Source of the DNA: Hydractinia symbiolongicarpus
Taxonomy: Eukaryota; Cnidaria; Hydrozoa; Anthoathecata; Hydractiniidae
Direction: 5' to 3'
Length of the DNA: 64,000 nt
Assembly (NCBI RefSeq): GCF_029227915.1
Contig: NC_079878.1
Location: forward strand, 2,978,001 to 3,042,000
Shown here: positions 12,651 through 25,200 of the stretch, in pieces
How positions within the stretch are numbered: position 1 is the stretch's first letter
Layout of the letters: each line of letters opens with the position of its first letter
Notes under the pieces: model-generated
The model's input: the letters and a program-made list of their open reading frames with translations, nothing else
What the model was told of the DNA's origin: nothing
Databases searched by the model: none
Program-made: the position numbers and the translations under genes

Positions 12651-14340
12651 AAAATCGTTCGGGAAATGAGTTTACTCCCTGGGTACTTTCTTTGTATACT
12701 TTTGACTATACGGGCCGAGTCCGGGGTTTACGGGAAATGGCGGGTTTTCGTTTGCCGGCGATTAAACTTCTTTTATTCAGCGTCTCATCAAAAATGAAAA
12801 CATTTTTGAAAACTACAAGTCTCATTCGTTTTAGTGGTGAAAAGATAATTGAAAAAATCGTTTTGGAAATGAGTTTACTCACAGGGTACTTTCTTTGTAT
12901 ACATTTGACTATACGTGCCAAGCCCGGGATTTACAGGAAATCGCGGGTTTTCGTTTGCCGGTGATTAAACCACTTTCATTAAACGTCTCATCAAAAATGA
13001 AAACATTTCTAAAAATTACAAGTCTCATGCGTTTTAGTGGTGAAAAGATAATTTATAAAATCGTTTTGGAAATGAGTTTACTCACAGGGTACTTTCTTTG
13101 TATACTTTTGACTATACGGCCGAGTCCGGGATTTACGGGAAATCACGGGTTTTCGTTTGCCGGCGATTAAGCTTCTTTTATTCAGCGTCCCATCAAAAAT
13201 GAAAACATTTTTAAAAACTACAAGTCTCATGGGCTTTAGTGGTGAAATAATAATTTTAAAAATCGTTCGGGAAATGAGTTTACTCCCTGGGTACTTTCTT
13301 TGTATACTTTTGACTATACGGGCCGAGTCCGGGATTTACGGGAAATCGCAGGTTTTCGTTTGCCGGCGATTAAACTTCTTTTCTTCAGCGTCTCATCAAA
13401 AATGAAAATATTTTTGTAAACTACAAGTCCCATGCGCTTTAGTGGCGAAAAAATAATTTAAAAAATTGTTCGGGAAATGAGTTTACTCCCTGGGTACTTT
13501 CTTTGTATACTTTTGACTATACGGGCCGAGTCCGGGGTTTACGGGAAATGGCGGGTTTTCGTTTGCCGGCGATTAAACTTCTTTTATTCCGCGTCTCATC
13601 AAAAATGAAAACATGTTTAAAAACTACAAGTCTCATGGGCTTTAGTGGTGAAATAATAATTTAAAAAATCGTTCGGGAAATGAGTTTACTCCCTGGGTAC
13701 TTTCTTTGTATACTTTTGACTATACGGGCCGAGTCCGGGGTTTACGGGAAATGGCGGGTTTTCGTTTGCCGGCGATTAAACTTCTTTTATTCAGCGTCTC
13801 ATCAAAAATGAAAACATTTTTGAAAACTACAAGTCTCATTCGTTTTAGTGGTGAAAAGATAATTGAAAAAATCGTTTTGGAAATGAGTTTACTCACAGGG
13901 TACTTTCTTTGTATACATTTGACTATACGTGCCAAGCCCGGGATTTACAGGAAATCGCGGGTTTTCGTTTGCCGGTGATTAAACCACTTTCATTAAACGT
14001 CTCATCAAAAATGAAAACATTTCTAAAAATTACAAGTCTCATGCGTTTTAGTGGTGAAAAGATAATTTAAAAAATCGTTTTGGAAATGAGTTTACTCACA
14101 GGGTACTTTCTTTGTATACTTTTAACTATACGGCCGAGTCCGGGATTTACGGGAAATCGCGGGTTTTCGTTTGCCGGCGATTAAGCTTCTTTTATTCAGC
14201 GTCCCATCAAAAATGAAAACATTTTTAAAAACTACAAGTCTCATGGGCTTTAGTGGTGAAATAATAATTTTAAAAATCGTTCGGGAAATGAGTTTACTCC
14301 CTGGGTACTTTCTTTGTATACTTTTGACTATACGGGCCGA
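12651..14340 (+). repeat. Five-monomer tandem duplication (1014 bp), second copy incomplete
   Basis: CGTTCGGG at 12656 matches 13670, and the following sequence stays in step by 1014 bases through an unusual CTCATTCGTTTTAG unit and an ACGTGCCAAGCC unit. It diverges near 13330 (GGGATTTACGG) against about 14345 (GGGGTTTACGG). Sampled differences include TTATAAAATCG near 13053 against TTAAAAAATCG, and ATCACGGG against ATCGCGGG. Confidence 0.8.
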
Positions 14341-17300
14341 GTCCGGGGTTTACGGGAAATGGCGGGTTTTCGTTTGCCGGCGATTAAACTTCTTTTATTC
14401 CGCGTCTCATCAAAAATGAAAACATTTTTAAAAACTACAAGTCTCATGGGCTTTAGTGGTGAAATAATAATTTAAAAAATCGTTCGGGAAATGAGTTTAC
14501 TCCCTGGGTACTTTCTTTGTATACTTTTGACTATACGGGCCGAGTCCGGGATTTACGGGAAATCGCAGGTTTTCGTTTGCCGGCGATTAAACTTCTTTTA
14601 TTCAGCGTCTCATCAAAAATGAAAATATTTTTGTAAACTACAAGTCCCATGCGCTTTAGTGGTTAAATAATAATTTAAAAAATCGTTCGGGAAATGAGTT
14701 TACTTCCTGGGTACTTTCTTTGTATGCATTCGACTATACGGGCCAAGCCCGGGATTTACGGGAAGTCGCGGGTTTTCGTTTGCCAGCGATTAAACTTCTT
14801 TTATTCAGAGTCTCATCAAAAATGAAAACATTTTTGTAAACTACAAGTCCCATGCGTTTTAGTGGTGAAAAAATAATTTAAAAAATCGTTCGGGAAATGA
14901 GTTTACTCCCTGGGTACTTTCTTTGTATACTTTTGACTATACGGGCCGAGTCCGGGGTTTACGGGAAATGGCGGGTTTTCGTTTGCCGGCGATTAAACTT
15001 CTTTTATTCAGAGTCTCATCAAAAATGAAAACATTTCTGAAAACTACAGGTCTCATGCGTTTTTGTGGTGAAAAAATAATTTAAAAAACTGTTCGGGAAA
15101 TGAGTTTACTCCCTGGGTACTTTCTTTGTATACTTTTGACTATACGGGCCGAGTCCGGGATTTACGGGAAATCGCAGGTTTTCGTTTGCCGGCGATTAAA
15201 CTTCTTTTATTCAGCGTCTCATCAAAAATGAAAACATTTTTGTAAACTACAAGTCCCATGCGCTTTAGTGGTGTAAAAATAATTTAAAAAATCGTTCGGG
15301 AAATGAGTTTACTCCCTGGGTACTTTCTTTGTATACTTTTGAATATACGGGCCAAGCCCGGGATTTACGGGAAATTGCGGGTTTTCGTTTGCCGGCGATT
15401 AAACCACTTTCATTAAGCGTCTCATCAAAAATGAAAACATTTTTAAAAACTACAAGTCTCATGGGCTTTAGTGGTTAAATAATAATTTAAAAAATCGTTC
15501 GAGAAATGAGTTTACTCCCTGGGTACTTTCTTTGTATACTTTTGACTATACGGGCCGAGTCCGGGATTTACGGGAAATCGCAGGTTTTCGTTTGCCGGCG
15601 ATTAAACATCTTTTATTCAGTGTCTCATCAAAAATGAAAACATTTTTAAAAACTACAAGTCTCATGGGCTTTAGTGGTTAAATAATAATTTAAAAAATTG
15701 TTCGAGAAATGAGTTTACTCCCTGGGTACTTTCTTTGTATGCATTCGACTATACGGGCCAAGCCCGGGATTTACGGGAAATCGCGGGTTTTCGTTTGCCG
15801 GCGATTAAACCACTTTCATTAAGCGTCTCATCAAAAATGAAAACATTTCTGAAAACTACAAGTCTCATGCGTTTTAGTGGTGAAAAGATAATTGAAAAAA
15901 TCGTTTTGGAAATGAGTTTACTCACAGGGTACTTTCTTTGTATACATTTGACTATACGTGCCAAGCCCGGGATTTACAGGAAATCGCGGGTTTTCGTTTG
16001 CCGGCGATTAAACATCTTTTATTCAGTGTCTCATCAAAAATGAAAACATTTTTAAAAACTACAAGTCTCATGCGTTTTAGTGGTGAAAAAATAATTTAAA
16101 AAATCGTTCGGGAAATGAGTTTACTCCCTGGGTACTTTCTTTGTATACTTTTGACTATACGGGCCGAGTCCGGGGTTTACGGGAAATGGCGGGTTTTCGT
16201 TTGCCGGCGATTAAACTTCTTTTATTCAGCGTCTCATCAAAAATGAAAACATTTTTGAAAACTACAAGTCTCATGCGTTTTAGTGGTGAAAAGATAATTG
16301 AAAAAATCGTTTTGGAAATGAGTTTACTCACAGGGTACTTTCTTTGTATACATTTGACTATACGTGCCAAGCCCGGGATTTACAGGAAATCGCGGGTTTT
16401 CGTTTGCCGGTGATTAAACCACTTTCATTAAACGTCTCATCAAAAATGAAAACATTTTTAAAAACTACAAGTCTCATGGGCTTTAGTGGTTAAATAATAA
16501 TTTAAAAAATCGTTCGAGAAATGAGTTTACTCCCTGGGTACTTTCTTTGTATACTTTTGACTATACGGGCCGAGTCCGGGATTTACGGGAAATCGCAGGT
16601 TTTCGTTTGCCGGCGATTAAACATCTTTTATTCAGTGTCTCATCAAAAATGAAAACATTTTTAAAAACTACAAGTCTCATGGGCTTTAGTGGTTAAATAA
16701 TAATTTAAAAAATTGTTCGAGAAATGAGTTTACTCCCTGGGTACTTTCTTTGTATGCATTCGACTATACGGGCCAAGCCCGGGATTTACGGGAAATAGCG
16801 GGTTTTCGTTTGCCGGCGATTAAACCACTTTCATTAAGCGTCTCATCAAAAATGAAAACATTTCTGAAAACTACAAGTCTCATGCGTTTTAGTGGTGAAA
16901 AAATAATTTAAAAAATCGTTCGGGAAATGAGTTTACTCCCTGGGTACTTTCTTTGTATACTTTTGACTATACGGGCCGAGTCCGGGGTTTACGGGAAATG
17001 GCGGGTTTTCGTTTGCCGGCGATTAAACTTCTTTTATTCAGCGTCTCATCAAAAATGAAAACATTTTTGAAAACTACAAGTCTCATGCGTTTTAGTGGTG
17101 AAAAGATAATTGAAAAAATCGTTTTGGAAATGAGTTTACTCACAGGGTACTTTCTTTGTATACATTTGACTATACGTGCCAAGCCCGGGATTTACAGGAA
17201 ATCGCGGGTTTTCGTTTGCCGGTGATTAAACCACTTTCATTAAACGTCTCATCAAAAATGAAAACATTTCTAAAAATTACAAGTCTCATGCGTTTTAGTG

Positions 17301-19400
17301 GTGAAAAGATAATTTAAAAAATCGTATTGGAAATGAGTTTACTCACAGGGTACTTTCTTTGTATACATTTGACTATACGGGCCAAGCCCGGGATTTACGC
17401 GAAATCGCGGGTTTTCGTTTGCCGGCGATTAAACCACTTTCATTAAGCGTCTCATCAAAAATGAAAACATTTCTAAAAAATACAAGTCTCATGCGTTTTA
17501 GTGGTGAAAATATAATTTAAAAAATCGTTCGGGAAATGAGTTTACTCCCTGGGTACCTTTTTTGTATACTTTTGACTATACGGCCGAGTCCGGGATTTAC
17601 GGGAAATCGCGGGTTTTCGTTTGCCGGCGATTAAGCTTCTTTTATTCAGCGTCCCATCAAAAATGAAAACATTTTTAAAAACTACAAGTCTCATGGGCCT
17701 TAGTGGTGAAATAATAATTTTAAAAATCGTTCGGGAAATGAGTTTACTCCCTGGGTACTTTCTTTGTATACTTTTGACTATACGGGCCGAGTCCGGGATT
17801 TACGGGAAATCGCAGGTTTTCGTTTGCCGGCGATTAAACTTCTTTTATTCAGCGTCTCATCAAAAATGAAAACATTTTTGTAAACTACAAGTCCCATGCG
17901 CTTTAGTGGCGAAAAAATAATTTAAAAAATTGTTCGGGAAATGAGTTTACTCCCTGGGTACTTTCTTTGTATACTTTTGACTATACGGGCCGAGTCCGGG
18001 GTTTACGGGAAATGGCGGGTTTTCGTTTGCCGGCGATTAAACTTCTTTTATTCAGCGTCTCGTCAAAAATGAAAACTTTTTTAAAAACTACAAGTCTCAT
18101 GGGTTTTAGTGGTTAAATAATAATTTAAAAAATCGTTCAGGAAATGAGTTTACTTCCTGGGTACTTTCTTTGTATGCATTCGACTATACGGGCCGAGTCC
18201 GGGATTTACGAGAAATCGCGGGTTTTCGTTTGCCGGCGATTAAGCTTCTTTTATTCAGCGTCTCGTCAAAAATGAAAACATTTTTAAAAACTACAAGTCT
18301 CATGGGCTTTAGTGGTGAAATAATAATTTTAAAAATCATTCGGGAAATGAATTTACTCCCTGGGTACTTTTTTATATACTTTTGACTATACGGGCCGAGT
18401 CCGGGATTTACGGGAAATCGCAGGTTTTTGTTTGCCGGCGATTAAACTTCTTTTATTCAGCGTCTCATCAAAAATGAAAACACTTTTGAAAACTGCAAGT
18501 CTCATGCGTTTTAGTGGTGAAAAGATAATTTAAAAAATCGTTTTTGAAATGAGTTTACTCACAGGGTACTTTCTTTGTATACATTCCACTATACGGGCCA
18601 AGCCCGGGATTTACGGGAAATCGCGGGATTTCGTTTGCCGGCGATTAAACCTCTTTCATTAAGCGTCTCATCAAAAATGAAAACATTTTTGAAAACTGCA
18701 AGTCTCATGCGTTTTAGTGGTGAAAAGATAATTTAAAAAATCGTTTTGGAAATGAGTTTACTCACAGGGTACTTTCTTTGTATACATTCGACTATACGGG
18801 CCAAGCCCGGTATTTACGGGAAATCGCGGGTTTTCGTTTGCCGGCGATTAAACCACTTTCATTAAGCGTCTCATCAAAAATGAAAACATTTCTGAAAACT
18901 ACAAGTCTCATGCGTTTTAGTGGTGAAAAAATAATTTAAAAAATCGTTCGGGAAATGATTTTACTCCCTGGGTACTTTCTTTGTATACTTTTGACTATAC
19001 GGGCCGAGTACGGATTAAGGGAAGTCGCGGGTTTTCGTTTGCCGGCGATTAAACCACTTTCATTAAGCGTCTCATCAAAAATGAAAACATTTCTGAAAAC
19101 TACAAGTCTCATGCGTTTTAGTGGTGAAAAAATAATTTAAAATCGTTCGGGAAATGAGTTTACTCCCTGGGTACTTTCTTTGTATACTTTTGACTATACG
19201 GGCCGAGTCCGGATTTACGGGAAGTCGCGGGTTTTCGTTTGCCGGCGATTAAACTTCTTTTATTCAGCGTCTCATCAAAAATGAAAACATTTTTAAAAAC
19301 TACAAGTCTCATGCGTTTTAGTGGTGAAAAGATAATTTAAAAAATCGTTTTGGAAATGAGTTTACTCACAGGGTACTTTCTTTGTATACATTCGACTATA

Positions 19401-19413
19401 CGGGCCAAGCCCG
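19401..19413. repeat. GC-rich hairpin of type B monomers (example copy)
   Basis: CGGGC, loop CAA, GCCCG: a perfect five-base-pair dyad with a three-base loop. The type A counterpart reads GCCGAGTCC and loses most of the pairing, so the hairpin is a subfamily-specific property. It recurs in most type B units. Confidence 0.7.
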
Positions 19414-19434
19414 GGATTTACGGGAAATCGCGGG
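19402..19434 (+). repeat. Four phased GGG runs (example copy)
   Basis: GGG occurs at 19402, 19413, 19422 and 19432, separated by 8, 6 and 7 bases; spacing between starts is 11, 9 and 10. The layout recurs in most monomers. It fits a relaxed G-quadruplex pattern (one loop exceeds seven bases) and roughly helical phasing of CGGG words. The common CGCAGG variant reduces the fourth run to GG, and ACAGGAAAT reduces the third. Confidence 0.65.
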
Positions 19435-20299
19435 TTTTCGTTTGCCGGCGATTAAACCACTTTCATTAAGCGTCTCATCAAAAATGAAAACATTTCTGAA
19501 AACTACAAGTCTCATGCGTTTTAGTGGTGAAAAAATAATTTAAAAAATCGTTCGGGAAATGATTTTACTCCCTGGGTACTTTCTTTGTATACTTTTGACT
19601 ATACGGGCCGAGTACGGATTAAGGGAAGTCGCGGGTTTTCGTTTGCCGGCGATTAAACCACTTTCATTAAGCGTCTCATCAAAAATGAAAACATTTCTGA
19701 AAACTACAAGTCTCATGCGTTTTAGTGGTGAAAAAATAATTTAAAATCGTTCGGGGAATGAGTTTACTCCCTGGGTACTTTCTTTGTATACTTTTGACTA
19801 TACGGGCCGAGTCCGGATTTACGGGAAGTCGCGGGTTTTCGTTTGCCGGCGATTAAACTTCTTTTATTCAGCGTCTCATCAAAAATGAAAACATTTTTAA
19901 AAACTACAAGTCTCATGGCCTTTAGTGGTGAAATAATAATTTAAAAAATCGTTCGGGAAATGAGTTTACACCCTGGGTACTTCCTTTGTATACTTTTGCC
20001 TATACGGGCCGAGTACGGATTAAGGGAAGTCGCGGGTTTTCGTTTGCCGGCGATTAAACCACTTTCATTAAGCGTCTCATCAAAAATGAAAACATTTCTG
20101 AAAACTACAAGTCTCATGCGTTTTAGTGGTGAAAAAATAATTTAAAATCGTTCGGGAAATGAGTTTACTCCCTGGGTACTTTCTTTGTATACTTTTGACT
20201 ATACGGGCCGAGTCCGGATTTACGGGAAGTCGCGGGTTTTCGTTTGCCGGCGATTAAACTTCTTTTATTCAGCGTCTCATCAAAAATGAAAACATTTTT

Positions 20300-23200
20300 A
20301 AAAACTACAAGTCTCATGCGTTTTAGTGGTGAAAAGATAATTTAAAAAATCGTTTTGGAAATGAGTTTACTCACAGGGTACTTTCTTTGTATACATTCGA
20401 CTATACGGACCAAGCCCGGGATTTACAGGAAATCGCGGGTTTTCGTTTGCCGGCGATTAAACCACTTTCATTAAGCGTCTCATCAAAAATGAAAACACTT
20501 CTGAAAACTACAAGTCTCATGCGTTTTAGTGGTGAAAAAATAATTTAAAAAATCGTTCGGGAAATGATTTTACTCCCTGGGTACTTTCTTTGTATACTTT
20601 TGACTATACGGGCCGAGTACGGATGAAGGGAAGTCGCGGGTTTTCGTTTGCCGGCGATTAAACCACTTTCATTAGGCGTCTCATCAAAAATGAAAACATT
20701 TCTGAAAACTACAAGTCTCATGCGTTTTAGTGGTGAAAAAATAATTTAAAATCGTTCGGGAAATGAGTTTACTCCCTGGGTACTTTCTTTGTATACTTTT
20801 GACTATACGGGCCGAGTCCGGATTTACGGGAAGTCGCGGGTTTTCGTTTGCCGGCGATTAAACTTCTTTTATTCAGCGTCTCATCAAAAATGAAAACATT
20901 TTTAAAAACTACAAGTCTCATGACCTTTAGTGGTGAAATAATAATTTAAAAAATCGTTCGGGAAATGAGTTTACACCCTGGGTACTTCCTTTGTATACTT
21001 TTGCCTATACGGGCCGAGTCCGGGATTTACGGGAAGTCGCGGGTTTTCGTTTGCCGGCGATTAAACTTCTTTTACTCAGCGTCTCATCAAAAATGAAAAC
21101 ATTTTTAAAAACTACAAGTCTCATGGGCTTTAGTGGGGAAATAATAATTTAAAAAATCGTTCGGGAAATGAGTTTACTCCTGGGTACTTTCTTTGTATAC
21201 ATTCGACTATACGGGCCAAGCCCGGGATTTACAGGAAATCGCGGGATTTCGTTTGCCGGCGATTAAACCTCTTTCATTAAGCGTCTCATCAAAAATGAAA
21301 ACATTTTTAAAAACTACAAGTCTCATGCGTTTTAGTGGTGAAAAGATAATTTAAAAAATCGTTTTGGAAATGAGTTTACTCACAGGGTACTTTCTTTGTA
21401 TACATTCGACTATACGGGCCAAGCCCGGGATTTACGGGAAATCGCGGGTTTTCGTTTGCCGGCGATTAAACCACTTTCATTAAGCGTCTCATCAAAAATG
21501 AAAACATTTCTGAAAACTACAAGTCTCATGCGTTTTAGTGGTGAAAAAATAATTTAAAATCGTTCGGGAAATGAGTTTACTCCCTGGGTACTTTCTTTGT
21601 ATACTTTTGACTATACGGCCGAGTCCCGATTTACGGGAAGTCGCGGGTTTTCGTTTGCCGGCGATTAAACTTCTTTTATTCAGCGTCTCATCAAAAATGA
21701 AAACATTTTTAAAAACTACAAGTCTCATGCGTTTTAGTGGTGAAAAAATAATTTAAAAAATCGTTTTGGAAATGAGTTTACTCACAGGGTACTTTCTTTG
21801 TATACATTCGACTATACGGGCCAAGCCCGGGATTTACGGGAAATCGCGGGTTTTCGTTTGCCGGCGATTAAACCACTTTCATTAAGCGTCTCATCAAAAA
21901 TGAAAACATTTCTGAAAACTACAAGTCTCATGCGTTTTAGTGGTGAAAAAATAATTTAAAAAATCGTTCGGGAAATGATTTTACTCCCTGGGTACTTTCT
22001 TTGTATACTTTTGACTATACGGGCCGAGTACGGATTAAGGGAAGTCGCGGGTTTTCGTTTGCCGGCGATTAAACCACTTTCATTAGGCGTCTCATCAAAA
22101 ATGAAAACATTTCTGAAAACTACAAGTCTCATGCGTTTTAGTAGTGAAAAACTAATTTAAAATCGTTCGGGAAATGAGTTTACTCCCTGGGTACTTTCTT
22201 TGTATACTTTTGACTATACGGGCCGAGTCCGGATTTAAGGGAAGTGGCGGGTTTTCGTTTGCCGGCGATTAAACTTCTTTTATTCAGCGTCTCATCAAAA
22301 ATGAAAACATTTTTAAAAACTACAAGTCTCATGGCCTTTAGTGGTGAAATAATAATTTAAAAAATCGTTCGGGAAATGAGTTTACACCCTGGGTACTTCC
22401 TTTGTATACTTTTGCCTATACGGGCCGAGTGCGGGATTTACGGGAAGTCGCGGGTTTTCGTTTGCCGGCGATTAAACTTCTTTTATTCAGCGTCTCATCA
22501 AAAATGAAAACATTTTTAAAAACTACAAGTCTCGTGGGCTTTAGTGGGGAAATAATAATTTAAAAAATCGTTCGGGAAATGAGTTTACTCCTGGGTACTT
22601 TCTTTGTATACATTCGACTATACGGGCCAAGCCCGGGATTTACAGGAAATCGCGGGATTTCGTTTGCCGGCGATTAAACCTCTTTCATTAAGCGTCTCAT
22701 CAAAAATGAAAACATTTTTAAAAACTACAAGTCTCATGCGTTTTAGTGGTGAAAAGATAATTTAAAAAATCGTTTTGGAAATGAGTTTACTCACAGGGTA
22801 CTTTCTTTGTATACATTCGACTATACGGGCCAAGCCCGGGATTTACGGGAAATCGCGGGTTTTCGTTTGCCGGCGATTAAACCACTTTCATTAAGCGTCT
22901 CATCAAAAATGAAAACATTTCTGAAAACTACAAGTCTCATGCGTTTTAGTGGTGAAAAAATAATTTAAAATCGTTCGGGAAATGAGTTTATTCCCTGGGT
23001 ACTTTCTTTGTATACTTTTGACTATACAGCCGAGTCCCGATTTACGGGAAGTCGCGGGTTTTCGTTTGCCGGCGATTAAACTTCTTTTATTCAGCGTCTC
23101 ATCAAAAATGAAAACATTTTTAAAAACTACAAGTCTCATGCGTTTTAGTGGTGAAAAGATAATTTAAAAAATCGTTTTGGAAATGAGTTTACTCACAGGG

Positions 23201-23700
23201 TACTTTCTTTGTATACATTCGACTATACGGGCCAAGCCCGGGATTTACGGGAAATCGCGGGTTTTCGTTTGCCGGCGATTAAACCACTTTCATTAAGCGT
23301 CTCATCAAAAATGAAAACATTTCTGAAAACTACAAGTCTCATGCGTTTTAGTGGTGAAAAAATAATTTAAAAAATCGTTCGGGAAATGATTTTACTCCCT
23401 GGGTACTTTCTTTGTATACTTTTGACCATACGGGCCGAGTACGGATTAAGGGAAGTCGCGGGTTTTCGTTTGCCGGCGATTAAATCACTTTCATTAAGCG
23501 TCTCATCAAAAATGAAAACATTTCTGAAAACTACAAGTCTCATGCGTTTTAGTGGTGAAAAAATAATTTAAAATCGTTCGGGAAATGAGTTTACTCCCTG
23601 GGTACTTTCTTTGTATACTTTTGACTATACGGGCCGAGTCCGGATATACGGGAAGTCGCGGGTTTTCGTTTGCCGGCGATTAAACTTCTTTTATTCAGCG
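20300..23700 (+). repeat. Seven-monomer higher-order repeat (1411 bp), two copies plus part of a third
   Basis: GATTTTACTCCC units at 20564, 21975 and 23386 are 1411 apart, with the intervening CATGACC or CATGGCC unit, TTACACCCTGGG unit and one-base-short CTCCTGGG unit in the same order. Similarity with a third copy fails near 23700. The 1411-bp length for seven units gives a mean of 201.6, showing several short monomers. The whole series recurs 8887 bases later. Confidence 0.8.
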
Positions 23701-25200
23701 TCTCATCAAAATTAAAACATTTTTAAAAACTACAAGTCTCATGGCCTTTAGTGGTGAAATAATAATTTAAAAAGTCGTTCGGGAAATGAGTTTACTCCCT
23801 GGGTACTTTCTTTGTATGCTTTTGACTATACGGGCCGAGTCCGGGATTTACGGGAAGTCGCAGGTTTTCGTTTGCCGGCGATTAAACTTCTTTTATTCAG
23901 CGTCTCATCAAAAATGAAAACATTTTTGAAAACTACAAGTCTCATGCGTTTTATTGCTGAAAAAATAAATTAAAAAATCGTTCGGGAAATGAGTTTACTT
24001 CCTGGGTACTTTCTTTGTATACTTTTGACTATACGGGCAAAGCCCGGGATTTACGGGAAATCGCGGGATTTCGTTTGCCGGCGATTAAACCTCTTTCATT
24101 AAGCGTCTCATCAAAAATGAAAACATTTTTGAAAACTGCAAGTCTCATGCGTTTCAGTGGTGAAAAGATAATTTAAAAAATCGTTTTGGAAATGAGTTTA
24201 CTCACAGGCTACTTCCTTTGTATACTTTTGCCTATACGGGCCGAGTCCGGGACTTACGGGAAATCGCGGGTTTTCGTTTGCCGGCGTATAAACCACTTTC
24301 ATTAAGCGTCTCATCAAAAATGAAAACATTTCTGAAAACTACAAGTCTCATGCGTTTTAGTGGTGAAAAAATAATTTAAAAAATCGTTCGGGAAATGATT
24401 TTACTCCCTGGGTACTTTCTTTGTATACTTTTGACTATACGGGCCGAGTACGGATTAAGGGAAGTCGCGGGTTTTCGTTTGCCGGCGATTAAACTTCTTT
24501 TATTCGGTGTCTCATCAAAAATGAAAACATTTTTAAAAACTACAAGTCTCATGGCCTTTAGTGGTGGAATAATAATTTAAAAAATCGTTCGGGAAATGAG
24601 TTTACTCCCTGGGTACTTTCTTTGTATACTTTTGACTATACGGGCCGAGTCCGGGATTTACGGGAAGTCGCAGGTTTTCGTTTGCCGGCGATTAAACTTC
24701 TTTTATTCAGCGTCTCATCAAAAATGAAAACATTTTTGAAAACTACAAGACTCATGCGTTTTAGTGGTGAAAAAATAAATTAAAAAATCGTTCGGGAAAT
24801 GAGTTTACTTCCTGGGTACTTTCTTTGTATACTTTTGACTATACGGGCCAAGCCCGGGATTTACGGGAAATCGCGGGATTTCGTTTGCCGGCGATTAAAC
24901 CAGTTTCATTAAGCGTCTTAATAAAAATGAAAACATTTCTGAAAACTACAAGTCTCATGGCCTTTAGTGGTGAAATAATAATTTAAAAAATCGTTCGGGA
25001 AATGAGTTTACACCCTGGGTACTTCCTTTGTATACTTTTGCCTATACGGGCCGAGTGCGGGATTTACGGGAAGTCGCGGGTTTTCGTTTGCCGGCGATTA
25101 AACTTCTTTTATTCAGCGTCTCATCAAAAATGAAAACATTTTTAAAAACTACAAGTCTCGTGGGCTTTAGTGGGGAAATAATAATTTAAAAAATCGTTCG

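Larger units (their letters stand above)
9171..16313 (+). repeat. Patchwork satellite zone with short duplications
   Basis: About 35 monomers between the two large regular blocks. No single long period dominates; related units recur at offsets of 609, 1014, 1015 and about 4667 bases. A rare unit with CAGGTCTCATGCG followed by TTTTTGTGG occurs near 9771, 10380, 12004 and 15047, and a TAAACATCTTTTATTCAGTG variant near 11341, 12357, 15603, 16013 and 16620. No gene or non-satellite sequence is present. Confidence 0.85.
19266..19468 (+). repeat. Reference type B monomer (203 bp)
   Basis: This unit carries the full set of alternative sites: GAAAAGATAATTT, CGTTTTGG instead of CGTTCGGG, CTCACAGGG instead of CTCCCTGGG, CATTCGAC instead of CTTTTGAC, GCCAAGCCCGGG instead of GCCGAGTCCGGG, CGCGGG instead of CGCAGG, and ACCACTTTCATTA instead of ACTTCTTTTATTC. 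These differences tend to occur together, defining a second subfamily. Many other monomers combine an A half with a B half. Confidence 0.85.
18711..19918 (+). repeat. Three-monomer tandem repeat (604 bp x 2)
   Basis: The order is a unit with GAGTACGGATTAAGGG (two bases short), a unit with TTTAAAATCG (two bases short) and GTCCGGATTT (one base short), then a full B-type unit. Landmarks at 18955 and 19559 are 604 apart. The same series, with two more monomers inserted, continues at 20564. The short units explain why offsets here are not multiples of 203. The block is copied at 27598-28805. Confidence 0.75.
16314..25200 (+). repeat. 8887-bp (44-monomer) tandem duplication, copy 1
   Basis: Every landmark I checked between 16,314 and 25,200 has its counterpart exactly 8887 bases later. 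This includes irregular-length units and private variants such as GTACTTTTTTATATAC (near 18366 and 27253) and a CATCAAAATTAAAACA deletion unit (near 23704 and 32591). I noticed only five single-base differences over the whole length. Internal structure includes a 604-bp three-mer and a 1411-bp seven-mer. Confidence 0.93.

Noticed and set aside
15735-16043. Open reading frame of 102 codons on + and similar 61-90 codon frames throughout
   Set aside because: It spans about one and a half satellite monomers, and an opposite-strand frame (15749-15964) occupies the same bases. Copies elsewhere are broken by single variants, and the unit length of 203 shifts the frame every monomer. These are chance frames in repeated DNA.
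19401-19413. Rho-independent terminator
   Set aside because: The CGGGC-CAA-GCCCG stem is not followed by a T run and no gene precedes it; it is a monomer-internal dyad.
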